Assembly (NCBI GenBank): GCA_030248215.1
Contig: JASANG010000513.1
Coordinates: forward strand, 86,562 to 150,561
Direction of reading: 5' to 3'
Length of the DNA: 64,000 bases
From: Enoplolaimus lenunculus
Lineage: Eukaryota > Nematoda > Enoplea > Enoplida > Thoracostomopsidae
This document shows, one piece after another, positions 1 to 12,700 of this stretch. Every line of letters begins with the position of its first letter. Position 1 is the stretch's first letter. A model generated the notes under the pieces. That model did not search any database, had not been told where the DNA came from, and saw only the letters and a program-made list of their open reading frames with translations. The position numbers were made by a program, and so were the translations under genes.

Positions 1-243
1 GAGTTCGTATTTGGATAGGGTACAAAATTTTTATCTAAAGAAGTCTGTAAAAGTTAATTACTGGTGATTCTATTATGCAAAAGTCTTCAAGGCCTAAACA
101 ACGTTCAGCCTCAAACTTTAAATCATGTTTGTAAAACGTAGCTAAATCATAGACAATGTCAGAAATATAAGGTGTGTGGTAAATCAACAACAGTACCCTT
201 TGAAACAGCAAGGGTACTTCCTCCTATTCTAGTCACCACAGTA

Positions 244-675
244 CTGTAGTGACCCGAATAAGAGGGGGTAATAAGAACGGGTCCCCATTTTGAGTCCCAA
301 TCAATAGGAGTCCGTATCCCTTATAAGAGTCCGTAAGCGGATAGAGTCTCAAAACTCTAAATAGAGTCCATAAATGTCAATTATCCCAAATTGTAGCGCA
401 TAAATGACTCCAGGACCAAATAATTTGAGTTCAAAACTTTAAAGCGTACTTAAATTTCGAATGTACATTCCTACCTTGCATTATCGCTCAAGCTATTGAA
501 ACAAGACAAATAAACGTTTAATTCAACGGATAATGCAGTAACGGATATATCAGTAACGAAGGCCGGCGGAGCGTGGGTTAAAAATAAACAACAGTGCGTA
601 ACCGAATAACATGGGGGATACCCTCGGGAGAGGCCAAAAAATATCAGTCTCCCCACCTTATTCGGATCACTACAG
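244..675. repeat. TIR element, family A (CTGTAGTGACCCGAATAAGA), copy 1
   Basis: Both ends carry an inverted repeat beginning CTGTAGTGACCCGAATAAGA (right arm, reversed: CTGTAGTGATCCGAATAAGG), and each end is flanked by TA, as in Tc1/mariner-type insertions. No transposase is inside, so this is a non-autonomous MITE of about 430 bp. The same end, in reverse, closes at 241 immediately before the TA at 242-243, so a second copy abuts it and runs off toward the window start. It lies in the intron upstream of the first visible MOCOS exon. Confidence 0.85.
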
Positions 676-765
676 TACACAGTTTGCGCTTATGTTCAGA
701 GTATACAACACGCACGAAAAGGTTAACTAATTTAAATATATATGTTGAAAATTTGTTCGTTTTAG

Positions 766-3700
766 CAATACTGACAAATGTGCAACATAGCAACGCGACG
801 TCAGGATCACAAGTGGACAAGCTTGTATCATACCGCGTTGACTGTGTGACTAAAATCGAACAACCTGCTTTGATGTACCTTTCCGATAATCACACTTCTG
901 TGTTAGGTAGACACACAAGGGCGCAGCCAAAATATAACCTAACGGAATGCGATTTCACCAATGGTTTGAAAAATGTATCAATAAATATATTGGCTCATGT
1001 CCACAAAAAAGAAATGTTTGCTAAACATAAGCCTAAACCTAAGTCTAAACTTAAGTCTAAGCGTAAGCTTCACAGTCTATTTTGCACGTAGTCTAAAAGT
1101 TCAACTTTATGCACAAGAATTTTAAACGAGTAGGAGCGTAACCTATTCAGAAAATTCATAAACGTTGGAAAGTCGAATGCTATCCGGTACAAAAGTAGTA
1201 TATAAATTTTTAAGAACAAATTACATGTGCTTTTTGTGACGGTCTGGAGGTCGCCTCTTTTAAATTTAGTCTAATTTTCGATCACAGTGCGCTTTTGAAA
1301 ATTTTCTGGTCGTGTAGTAGTTTTTTTTTCATTTTTGGCTTTATATGAACATGAGAAACGTAATGGAAAATTGACGCAAAAGATTTCACACTAGAAACTA
1401 GCAATTAAAACAAGAAAACAAAATATTCTATTGTACAAGTGAGAAAGCCCCACCACATTTACGTAGTGCGGGGAAAACTTATAAAATGCCGTGGAACTTT
1501 GAAAAAAAGCAAACACTTATCCAAAACATTACAACTGAGACATGAAACATAAAAAGTGGGTTTGACGCCGAAAAAAATTCTATTTTTGATGCCCAAAATT
1601 TAAATTGAGAGACAAAATCTTAATTGGGGGGCGTTCGAACCGGGAACAAATCGAGATTAATTTTGAATATTTAGCTGATTATGTTTGCAATAATTTTCTG
1701 ATTTTGTGCGTATATAACGCTTAAAAATTTTCAATCTGACGAAGTCAGTTCCTTTAGCTAAGAATGTTATGTCTTGGCGAAATTTTCTGGAACCGGTGCC
1801 AAAACTTCAGTTGTACCCTGCATCGAGGTATCCAGTGAGTGTTTCTGTGTAAGTGCAAGTGCATAGTGGCAATTTCAGCTTGCATGAATGCGGCTTTTGA
1901 TAGTGAAACAATCTATATAACTGTATTTTTGATTGGTCTAACTAAATAACATACAGCACGCGTAAACCGTCTTCTTGACCCTTCCTGGAGCTGTTTGTTC
2001 CTGTTATAGGTCAAAATAGGTGAACGGCTTAAAAAGTAAAAACTCCTGCATAAAATACGTTTAAAAGTTTAAGCTTGAGTTGTCTTTTGATCGCTATGGA
2101 ACTTTGTCTAACCTGTAATTTTTTTGTAATGATAGTTTTGGAATGTTTTTAAATCGTCGATCAACGCACCTCGCTGGCTTCAGCATTGCTACAAATAAAA
2201 ATGGGTTCTTGACCCCATCAAACGTTTCCTCAAATATTTAACCTCATTGTAAAATTCTTTTGTAAGTTTGACCCATGTATAGAACAGGGCCGGAACAGTA
2301 GTATAGCCTATTCCTACTCATAAGCGTAAGCCTAAGCGTAAGCCTAAGTGAGCATATGGATGAGCCTATTCCTAAGCCTAAGCCTAAGCCTAAGCCTAAG
2401 CAAAAAAATAGTCTAAAGCTTAAACTGACTCTATTATAGCCCCTCCGGAAAACGATCCAGCCCTGTTGTATACATGGGCCGTAAGTTTTTAGGAATGCGC
2501 GAAGTTGTCAAACAACGAAATGCAGTAGCTTTAGTATCAACAGCTCAACCACCAGTGAATACGTACTCAATTGGAGCTGCGGAACTTGAACGTCGCATTG
2601 AGCGAAACAATGGAGCGAATAGTCCTTTCGGAAGATATGTGGACGATGGTCACCAGATGCCTTCAACTTCAACTGCTCCAGTTCCAACGTTCGAAGGGCA
2701 CACAAGTCCTACAGGTTTGGAGGTTACAACGTAAAAAGCTCACTCGGTGTTCAAATTTTAAAAAAAGTTGTGAACAATTTCTATACTCTCTATTTTGAAA
2801 CTCATTTTATAACTAATTTTTCTAAATCTGAAAATCTTTATCGTAAAAAATATATTTTCCCTTCATACATTTTCTTGCCTTCTAAAATCATTTTTGCTTG
2901 CTGTAATTCTTGGTTTGTTGGTTTCAGTGCTGTTTTCAGGAAGTAAATCTCGAACCACTGCTGATAAAACGTGTAGTTGTCGTTCGTTGTTTGTTTATCC
3001 AGCGCAGAGTAACTTTTGTGGACGGAAATATCCGTTAGACTGGATCAAAACAATACACAAACATGTATTGGGATCTGGAAAGTGGTAATTATGCCAGACC
3101 TATACGGTGCTCCACTTTTTTGGGCACTGTGCCGCGGCTATGACCCCTGCCCCCTAGAGAGGGGGCGTAATTCAGGATAAACCTCGCGTGATCTATGCTA
3201 ATTTCGCTTCACGTTCGCTTTGTTCAAGAGTTTTCTAATTTATTACATATTCCGCCACCCAGGCCCGTAGCCAGCCCACCTTCCTAGGGTTGGCTAAAAA
3301 TTGTTCAGGAGGGGTATTTAAAGGTTTTCAATGACTTACAAGCAAAGTTGAAAATCTTCTTGAGGGGGCCAACATTTTGCAAGCGGACTGCGCCCCTCTG
3401 GCCTTCACTTGGCTACGGGCCCGCTTCCACCGTGTAATTTGTTCACTTTTTTGGATTAGTCGCTCCGGCCCCTATAAGTTGCCCATCTCATATATTTGCA
3501 GGAATTGAATAACCTAGCCGCGGCAATGCTTAAAGGGGGGTGCTAAAAACGTTTGTGAGCGACATTGCAGGATATTACGGTTAACAAACGAGTTCAAACT
3601 TTTTCTATGAGAAGGAGTAATTTTCTTCCGTATATTTTTAGTTGAAGCTGTGCCGTAATGTGAACTTTTACCTGTGTCCTGCGTAACGACTTATAGTTGG

Positions 3701-6700
3701 AATTAAGTCATCAAAATAGGTGTCCAAATATTGTTGCTGTTTTCGGGTGCCGGGCCCCAGTCCCGTATACTAGACGAAGTTCCGATTGCGGGTCTCGGTC
3801 GAAGTATGCAAATTTAGGTCGAGACACTTAAAAGAGTAGCCAGGACCGGAATTCAGTATCAGCTCAGTTGACTGGGATGTTGCTACATATTTTCTCGTTT
3901 TGATTTTGCATTATTGTTTAAGAAATTTTAGAGAAATTTTTGCGAGATTGTAGCTTTTTGGACAGTAGACGAAGTCAGTTGGAATGGAACTAAGAGTTAA
4001 AACGGAGGCGGACATGTGTAGGAAATCACGGCGGTTATATTTTGGGTTGCGCATTGTGCAGGGATAAGCACAGTATTTTTATTCTTGGGCATTGTGAAAC
4101 TTGGGGAAACTTAGGAGCGGGAGAGAAAAGTCTAGTGATTCTAACGGGGTTAGTGTCGATATCTTAAACCGGAGGAACCCATTCCAACGGAGATGAGTTT
4201 GACAGAATTTGATGTAATTCTAACGGGGTTAAGATTGTACGGCTTCTGGAAACATGGAGAAATATTAATACATTGTGGCCAGTGGCGGGGTTAACTCAGA
4301 ATTCAGGCACAATGCTCACAAGGCATTTCGGACCAGGCTACTCTAATTAAGACAACTTATCTTTGTTTGTCGTAAAACTGTGTTATCATCTATTGGGGTA
4401 GGGTAGTAAACGGTTAAACTGCCGCGTCGCTGTATCGAAGCAGATAGCGTAACATCGAGAGAGAGAACTAAAACTAAGCTGTAATTTGGGGCCTGCACAC
4501 TGAACAAATTATCAACTTTGCACAAAGACGGTTTAAAACAATTAATACCACACAGATTCCATAATATCGGAGTAAAAATTATGGCACAAACACCATAGTG
4601 CAGCGGTAACATGCTTGGTTCAAGTGCGAAAGGTCCAACGTACGATTCCCGTGCCGCGCTGTGGCTGAATTGAATCATTTTTATTATATTCAGGTACGTA
4701 GCGCTTGACGCAACTTGGCTTACACCAACAGCAGCTCTGGATTTATCAACGTATCGGCCTGATTTTATTGTTATTTCGTTTGCGAAAATGTTCGGATATC
4801 CCACTGGATTAGCGGCGTTAATCGTACGCAATGATACAGGGGCTGATGTGTTACAAAGACAAGGTTAAAACACACCTTTCTAACGAGACTAACTATTAAT
4901 ATAAGCCCAAAAAGTAATTCACTGAAAATTGTTTTGGCGAAAACAAGAGTCACTGTTCGAACAAGTGTAAAAAATGGTTGCTGCTTGAAACATATTGAAG
5001 ACAAGAGTAAGCAACTGGAAGCATTATATATGTGTATTAAAATGTAGCTACACTGCAAAAAATGGTGAGTCAAACTGACTCTCCCTGACATAGGCTTTTT
5101 CGGACTACACAAATTGAGTCAAATTCGACTCCGTCAGAGTCAAATTTGACTCACTGAGCGACTCATTGAGTAGAATTTGACTCTGGCTGAGTCGAATTTT
5201 GACTCAGTTTGTGTAGTCCGGAAAAGCCTATTTCGGAGAGAGTCAATTTGACTCACCATTTGTTGCAGTGTAAGGTCCATTGTATTGTTGGCCTGCTAAG
5301 TCCCATTCATCAGTACGCCAAACTAGTGTTACTAAAGAAGACGTGTAATATGCCACGAGCTATCGAAAGTGAACGATGTTTCGCTCCTCCAAAGGTCGGC
5401 CAGAATCGAGCAAAACTACCACACCCGGTTTACATTTAGGTTAGATTTCGTAAGTTACGAATTGTTGTCCAAGTGATTACCGATACTTTGCGGCGAATCT
5501 ATCAACAGGCCGGGCCACACCGGCCGGCCGGCGATTTTCAGTTACTGTTTTTTTCTACTCATATTTAGGTTGTTGCCGCCGTTGTGGTCTAGGCGAAATG
5601 TTATCTAAAACGCAAACAGAAAACCACTATGGCATGACATACAACAAACATGCAATGTTATTGCAAGAAATGCTATCACGAAATAACTTTTAATGAAAAA
5701 CCATTCCATGACAGCTGAATTTTATTGTACAACGAATAATTTCGCTATCAAGAACATGTTGGCGGCCACTACGCCGGCTGTATCGGCCGTGTCGGCTGTC
5801 TAATGCAGCCGGGCCGTCATCAAGCTGCTGGCTTCGCCGCTGGCCAGCTGACCGGACTGTGGGCGGTTCCACGTCTAATCAAAAATGTCCCTTGTCACAA
5901 ATACCACTAATAAACAATTCGCAAATAAACTGGACGGAAAACTTACAAATTAAACAACCATCGTTCACATTTTAGGCTATTTTTCAAACGGATCGTTCAC
6001 ATTTTAGGCTATTTTTCAAACGGATCGTTCACATTTTAGGCTATTTTTCAAACGGATCGTTTATATTTTAGGCTATTTTTCAAACGGATCGTTCACATTT
6101 TAGGCTATTTTTCAAACGGATCGTTTATATTTTAGGCTATTTTTCAAACGGATCGTTCACATTTTAGGCTATTTTTCAAACGGATCGTTCACATTTTAGG
6201 CTATTTTTCAAACGGATCGTTTATATTTTAGGCTATTTTTCAAACGGATCGTTCACATTTTAGGCTATTTTTCAAACGGATCGTTTATATTTTAGGCTAT
6301 TTTTCAAACGGATCGTTTATATTTTAGGCAATTTTTCAAACGGATCGTTTATATTTTAGGCTATTTTTCAAACGGATCGTTTATATTTTAGGCTATTTTT
6401 CAAACGGATCGTTTATATTTTAGGCTATTTTTCAAACGGATCGTTTATATTTTAGGCTATTTTTCAAACGGATCGTTTATATTTTAGGCTATTTTTCAAA
6501 CGGAAATGTTCAAGTCGCTTTGCCTGGACTAGATTTCCACATAACAATGTCTAGTTTTGTTAAAAAGTATGAATGAATGATAGGCATGCCTCTTTTTACA
6601 ATGCTTAACTTCGATATGTAACAGAAACTTGCTAATCCCATCACTTGTGTTAATGAGTAGGGCACGTTTGACGAATCGTAAACAATACTGTTTATATTTT

Positions 6701-9700
6701 CTAAACCCTAGGCTTAGCGTTAAAACTTAAGCCGAAGGCTAAGCCAAAGCATAAGCCTAATGTCAAGCTTACGCGTGGCCAATTGTGCCCCATGGCTGCG
6801 GTCCTGGTTGACAGCAACTTTGTGGGTAATTTAATGAAGTTTAATTTATTTAAGGTTCGAAGATGGTATATCTTACTTCAGTGTTCTTAGTTTAAAGCAT
6901 GGATTCAATGATATTCGACTTCATGGTTAGTATATACGCTTAATCATTTTCGTTTTTCTCATCGCTAACACTGGTTCACAATGGGCCAATTTTTTAATTT
7001 CTTATATATTTAACAGTCTCCTGGGTAGGCTTTAATTGTGCAACGGAAATTTGAGTGTTTGAAATTCTAATTTAAGGTACCAAAGTGGCGAGAGATCGTA
7101 TCACTCAAAACTAAAATCTACGTTAAAGCTTTAGTACTAAAACTGCATTTGGATTCTTGCGCGCACCGTTTTTTACTATGCATTTACACATCATGTGGCC
7201 GATCCAGAAATATCCAAATCCGCTACTGCTTTTGAGTTACAAAGATAGTTTTCAAATTTGAAATTATGAATAATACGGTTAATGTCTACTGTCAAAATTG
7301 CAAACTAACAGGTTCCCAGTATATTTTCAGGAGGAATCGATCATATATGCAAACACACTTTCTCGTTAGCTTACAATCTTCGTTATCAACTGTCAAAATG
7401 TCGACATTACAATAACGCGTCAGTTGTCGTTGTGTACGCATCCTGTTACGCAGATGATATTAACCGTCAAGGCCCTGTGGTTAACTTTAACGTCCTTAGA
7501 CCTGACGGCTCATTTGTTGGATATACTGAAGTGAGTTAGGACCAAAGTTGAGAAAGGTACCGCTGCCGATGTGAGACATTGAGTTATGACCAAGGTTGAG
7601 AAAAGTAACCCTGCCGATGTGAGAACAGGTCCCAATTCGTAATGTTGATCATAAACTAGACTTCAAATAAGCCTAAGCCTAAGGTTTAACGGTGGCTTAG
7701 AACAAAGTCAAAACCAAGCGTAAAGCTCAAAAATATTTTCACCACAAGTCTATTCTAAAGCAGCTTAGGCAATCACTTTAAGATAATGCTCCGATCTGAG
7801 CCTAATTATTAGCTTTAGGTCAATGACACGAGCAAAAATTACAAATGATTGGCCAATAATTTCTTAAGCTTTAAGTTGGATTTTGTTTCAGGTTCAACAA
7901 ATGGCAGAAGTGTTCGGTTTACAAATTGGGTTTGGCAATTTTGGAAACTTAGGAGCATGCCAAGAATATTTAAACATTTCTGATCATCAGTTGTTGACCA
8001 ATTACAAGGTATTCTATTTCTGGCTCGTAACCAGCTCAACATAGCGGTCAATATTTTTAATGCGGGCTCATATCCTTTAAAAAATTTTATATTGCTTTTT
8101 ATGGAAAATGTTCAATTTATATACTGTGTTCACCGGAAAATGTTTCAGTTACTGTACACGAATGTAACTTACAGTGAATGTTCAGTTCGTTGTGTTTAAG
8201 TGAATAGATTTTCAGTCATTGGCTTGAAAAGTAACTTTAAATGCAGCTTGCTGACATAATTTAGATCGGGTTGATGTCCAAAAGTCCTTCGCTCATCGAT
8301 GGAGAACCAACTGGATCGGTTCGAGCTTCTTTTGGTCGAACATCAACGCAAAGTAAACGTTGAGTTTTATGGTCGATAGAAGTTGAACTTAATTTCAACT
8401 ACAATTGTTTTTAAAAAAATTTATTTTAAGTAGGCTTTCGTTTTACACTTAAACTTACCGCTGCGCTAGGGCTTAGGGTTCAGTTATACTTGTCATGCTG
8501 TTATATGGGGGTTTGAAAAATTTAGCAGGGGGTAAGAATTTTTAATTACTATCCCCATACTACTTATTTTGAGCCATTACAGCTTTGAGTATTAAGTTTA
8601 CACTGCATACCCCCTTCGTTTTAAAATTTTCATATTTAGTTTTTTTGTTTTTTTGGGGGTTTCCCCCTTTCATTAAAATTTTCTCATTTTTAATTTTCTG
8701 TAAAAATTGTAAGTTCTTACGTATATATTGCATGTGTGTATGTGTGTATATACATATCTCGTGTGTATATTATGCATAGATGTGCGGTTGTTTGTATGTG
8801 TGTATGTATTAATTAATGTATTGTTGCTGTTGTTGTTGTTGTCAGATGCATGCACCGCTGTGCGCTGTAAGCCTTGGCTAACTGGCTGTTTATATTTGAA
8901 AAAACTTATGATTGTACGCTTGCAATATGTAGAAGAATGCGAAGGCGCAGCAGCTGTAAAGTTCTTTAGTGTACCGGTATTAACTGATTTTATGCTTAAG
9001 CCAGGGGAATGAATGGAGGTACGGTCACAGGGGTTTGGGTACCCTCTCTTCTCTTAAGAAGTACAGTCGGGTCAGATCTTACTAGTTTTAAATGGTAAAA
9101 TTTCCAGCACGTTGCCCAATCTATACCGTATGTTTTGCATGTATTACTATAACTGATGCGGTGACCCTTTTTTGCTGCTTTTAAAAAGCAGTTTTGTAGT
9201 CTACTGCTCAAGCTTGTTGAAATTTGCTCACACATTCCGGCGTTCATATTACACAGCGTGAAAACTTTGACAGTACGAAGCTCACTTTTGCGTACCTTGG
9301 TATTGTAACTGATTTATAATGGGGTACTCAGGAATAAAGTTTTAGATTAGTCTAGCTACTAGGTTGTCAGTTTTTTACCAACACTTGTGCAAGCACTGTG
9401 TTAAGTCTGTTTAGGGAATGGCTAAATAATCAGAATTTCTTAATTTGTAAACGGTTGATTGACCCATTCCTTTTTCTTTTAATATTTTCTTTTGACTTTG
9501 TAGGACAGTAATTCCAAGAAATGAACTCGGTTTGTAAAACCCTGCGAAGTCAAAATATTGGAAGTTCGTGGAATTACTTGAATTTGTGGAATAATTTTTT
9601 TTTTGCAATTTGTAGATTCTAGTCAAAGCTTAGTTTTTAGGTATATTTTTGTAAATTTTAGCGAAAATTTTGTTTTGAATTTTGCGGATTTTCGACAACA

Positions 9701-12700
9701 CATGGGATTTTTTGACTTTTTATGCAATTTTAAAGATCACGGTTGTTTTCAAAACCTGGGATTCTAGTCAAAATATTTTATTCGGAGGATTTACTTCAAA
9801 TTTTAATTTCAAAATTTGTTCTAAAAACCCAAGTATTAAGTCAAAATAAATTTTTTGTATAATTTTGTGGTAAATTTTTGCTAGAAATCTATTAGAAAAA
9901 AAAACCATAAGATTTATAAATTAAATTAAGCATTTAAGTTTCGGAAATTCTTTAGAGTTTTGTAAAATCGATAAAGTTCATGCTACCCTTTCATTTTACG
10001 AGTATAAAAGGGTTGTGTGCTTGCGTCTAGAGAGGGGCTTCAGTTTTGTATCGCGGCAGAGTTGTTGCCGGTTGTTATTACGAATTGACGTTTAGTAGCT
10101 TCTGAGTTTATTTGGATTTATTCGCTTGGTTATAGCACAAGTGTGCTAGTGTTAGGAATTGCTATAGAGTTGTGTGCAAAATATTGGAGTTTTGTTTAGA
10201 TAATTTGCGGTCTAAGTCTTGGTTTCGGTGAAGCCCTGGGAGTCTGAAAATTTTTGGACATATTTCCGGAAAAGTCTTAGAAGACAGTGTTTTTTGCCTA
10301 CGGAAGTATAGACCGCAGATAAGTAGTTGATAGAAAAATAGCAGAGTTTGGTTTCTCCTTAAGGACACACTGCCGTTTTACTTATTCATTGCCTATTGGT
10401 AAATTAGTTTAGTTCGTTGCTGTGTGCAGTAGTAATTGGTGACCTGTGTGGCCTTAGTAGAGGTTTGTGGTGTTTGGTACAAGTAGTGACTACGAATTGT
10501 TTCACGACATTTACGCAGTAATCAGTGGAATTTTTGGGTTCGTATTTGAACATCCTATCGGAGTATTATTTAGTAATTGTGAAAAAGTCTGCGTATCCTG
10601 TTTTACTGAGAACTCTTGGGTCTGACACGTAGTGTGTGTGAAAATTTTATTTTTTATTGCCGAAGTGTACTATTTATTGTGAAGTATAAAGTTTGGTGAT
10701 TTAGATAGTGGTATAGGAGTATAGAAAGTGTTTTTGGGTAACCCACGGAATACGCTCTTGGGTGTTATTGTAATCCAATTCTGGGTATATTTTTGGAAGG
10801 CACTCACGAGTGTTGACCGTGCGACGTTACAATGCGCTGCAGTCTGTCGCTTACTTCCTGTCACTATGCGTCAACGTACGGTATTGTACAAGAGCCACTC
10901 TAAGGCTTAAACACAAGCCCACATTTTAGGGTTCTGACTTAGGCTAAAACTTAAACTTATGTTTGTATTAAAGCTATAAGGTTGAGCTAACTCGTAGTCT
11001 TAGCTTTTTAGGATTTGGTTCAGGTTTAGACTTAGAGTTAAGTTTTAAGTTTGACGCGATGTCAATATACTTTTAGAGGACGTCGATCGTCTCGTCCGGA
11101 TGATCGAAGACTGTTTTGTTGAGCATTCACCACCGGCGACAAAATGGCAGACGCTTTCGTCGTCGACGCTTGGAGTAGCATTGTCACTTCGAAACACGTC
11201 TACCAGTCCTTCCGCAGTCAGTGGTCGTTCAAACGCTCAACTCTCGCATTCGTCACATCGCGACGTGTTTGAGGGTGCTAAATTGCCCGATATTACAGTC
11301 ACGGACGAAAAGGACGACCGAGTGAGCGTTTGTACTGATGCGAGCTGGTCGGCGGCCGATCAGGTAAGATGCTTATGGGCGTAGGTAGGCTTGAAAATAA
11401 GTGTGTAGTCAAACAACGAGCGTTTATGACCGCTATATAGTTTTAAAAGTATAATTAAGTTAGCAGCACTTTATTTTGTACATGATGCTTATTTTAAGTA
11501 CATTTTTAAGCATAGAAATTTCCGGTCTTACTTTCTGTTTTTTTCAATTTGAACAATGTTCAATTTGTACAATGCTCGAAATTTCGTCACGTATACATAT
11601 TTTGAGAAATAAACGCTTGTATATATACGTGGTAAAGGTTACAATTTTTATCACTCGCTAACAAAATCTAAGCTTGAAGGGATACCTTCGCGAAATAATA
11701 AAATCCTACCAACACCAGTGAGGTGTATTTTGTCTTTGATTTTAGCAGCACACCACTCGGTATGGTAGCATCGTTCACGAAGCAGGCAGTGTTGGATGCT
11801 TATGTCATGAAGATTTAGAAGAAGTTTTAGCCAAACAGCTGCAAAAACGAAAATTAACACTTCCAGGTAGGTCTAACCTTAGGCGAAATAACTTTGAACT
11901 TGACCTATAGACAGAGAAATGCCGCCGAGCTTATCCCTATTAGCAACATTTTGGCCGACCATTGAAAAAGTTAAGGAAACGCTTGCAAAAATGTTTCGTT
12001 TTTGTATGTGCATCTGAAATTTTTTCTACCTCTCTGATTTGGCAGACTGAGTACGAGCTGCTATTATGGTATAATTGCGGCTGTGCCCTGCAAATAAATG
12101 CTTCTAAATATTTATTAAATTAAAATAAATAAAGGCAGTAAATTGAAAATTTTTTCCATAAACTTTTACACAAAGGTATTTTGATGTTTTTCTGACACAT
12201 GCTTTGTTGCCAGAGGTTCGAACCAGGTGGCTCTCGGATTAAATGCGTTTACCGTTACCACTCAGTGTACGATCTTGACCCTTGAACTCGAGTAGGTTCT
12301 CATGTTTTGCAAAAATCTTATTGTGTATAGTTTAAACACTGTGCATTGTATATCATTTTGCACTATACGTTCCAGTGAGTTGATTATAAATTCACAATGA
12401 GTTCAATGGCTGACTTTGAACGAAAACTTGCAGAACACAGAATTCTGAATTGATTCAAATCATTTTCAATTAATTAATCAACTCACCTGGAACCACGCCA
12501 ACTCAAAGTGAGAATCAACTCAATTCAGTGAATGTTTACTCATATCACTCAGAAATAACAAACTCGCTCGTACACAGTTTGTGGCTAGTTGTTCGTAGTG
12601 CACTCCGCGAGAAGGAATAATATTAGCGTATCAAAAAATTCGATACTAAATTTTAAACTTTAAATTTTTAGAAATTATTATCAACGACGGCCTACAGAGC

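Noticed and set aside
4343-4831. 162-codon - strand frame
   Set aside because: It lies over MOCOS exon 4 on the other strand; a shadow.
8728-9012. 94-codon frame in the large MOCOS intron with a TTGTTGTCAG acceptor-like end
   Set aside because: The exon pair 8265-8352 and 11077-11363 already joins in phase with continuous homology, so this frame is not needed and has no homology.
10000-10060. TATA-like GTATAAAAGGG followed by a transcript-start-like sequence, possibly a solo LTR
   Set aside because: No matching TG...CA ends, direct repeats or target-site duplication could be found.
12370-12500. TTCCAGTGAGTTGA and TCAACTCACCTGGAA as ends of a MITE
   Set aside because: Only about 14 bp of inverted repeat, with no flanking target duplication; several TGAGTTGA copies nearby make chance likely.
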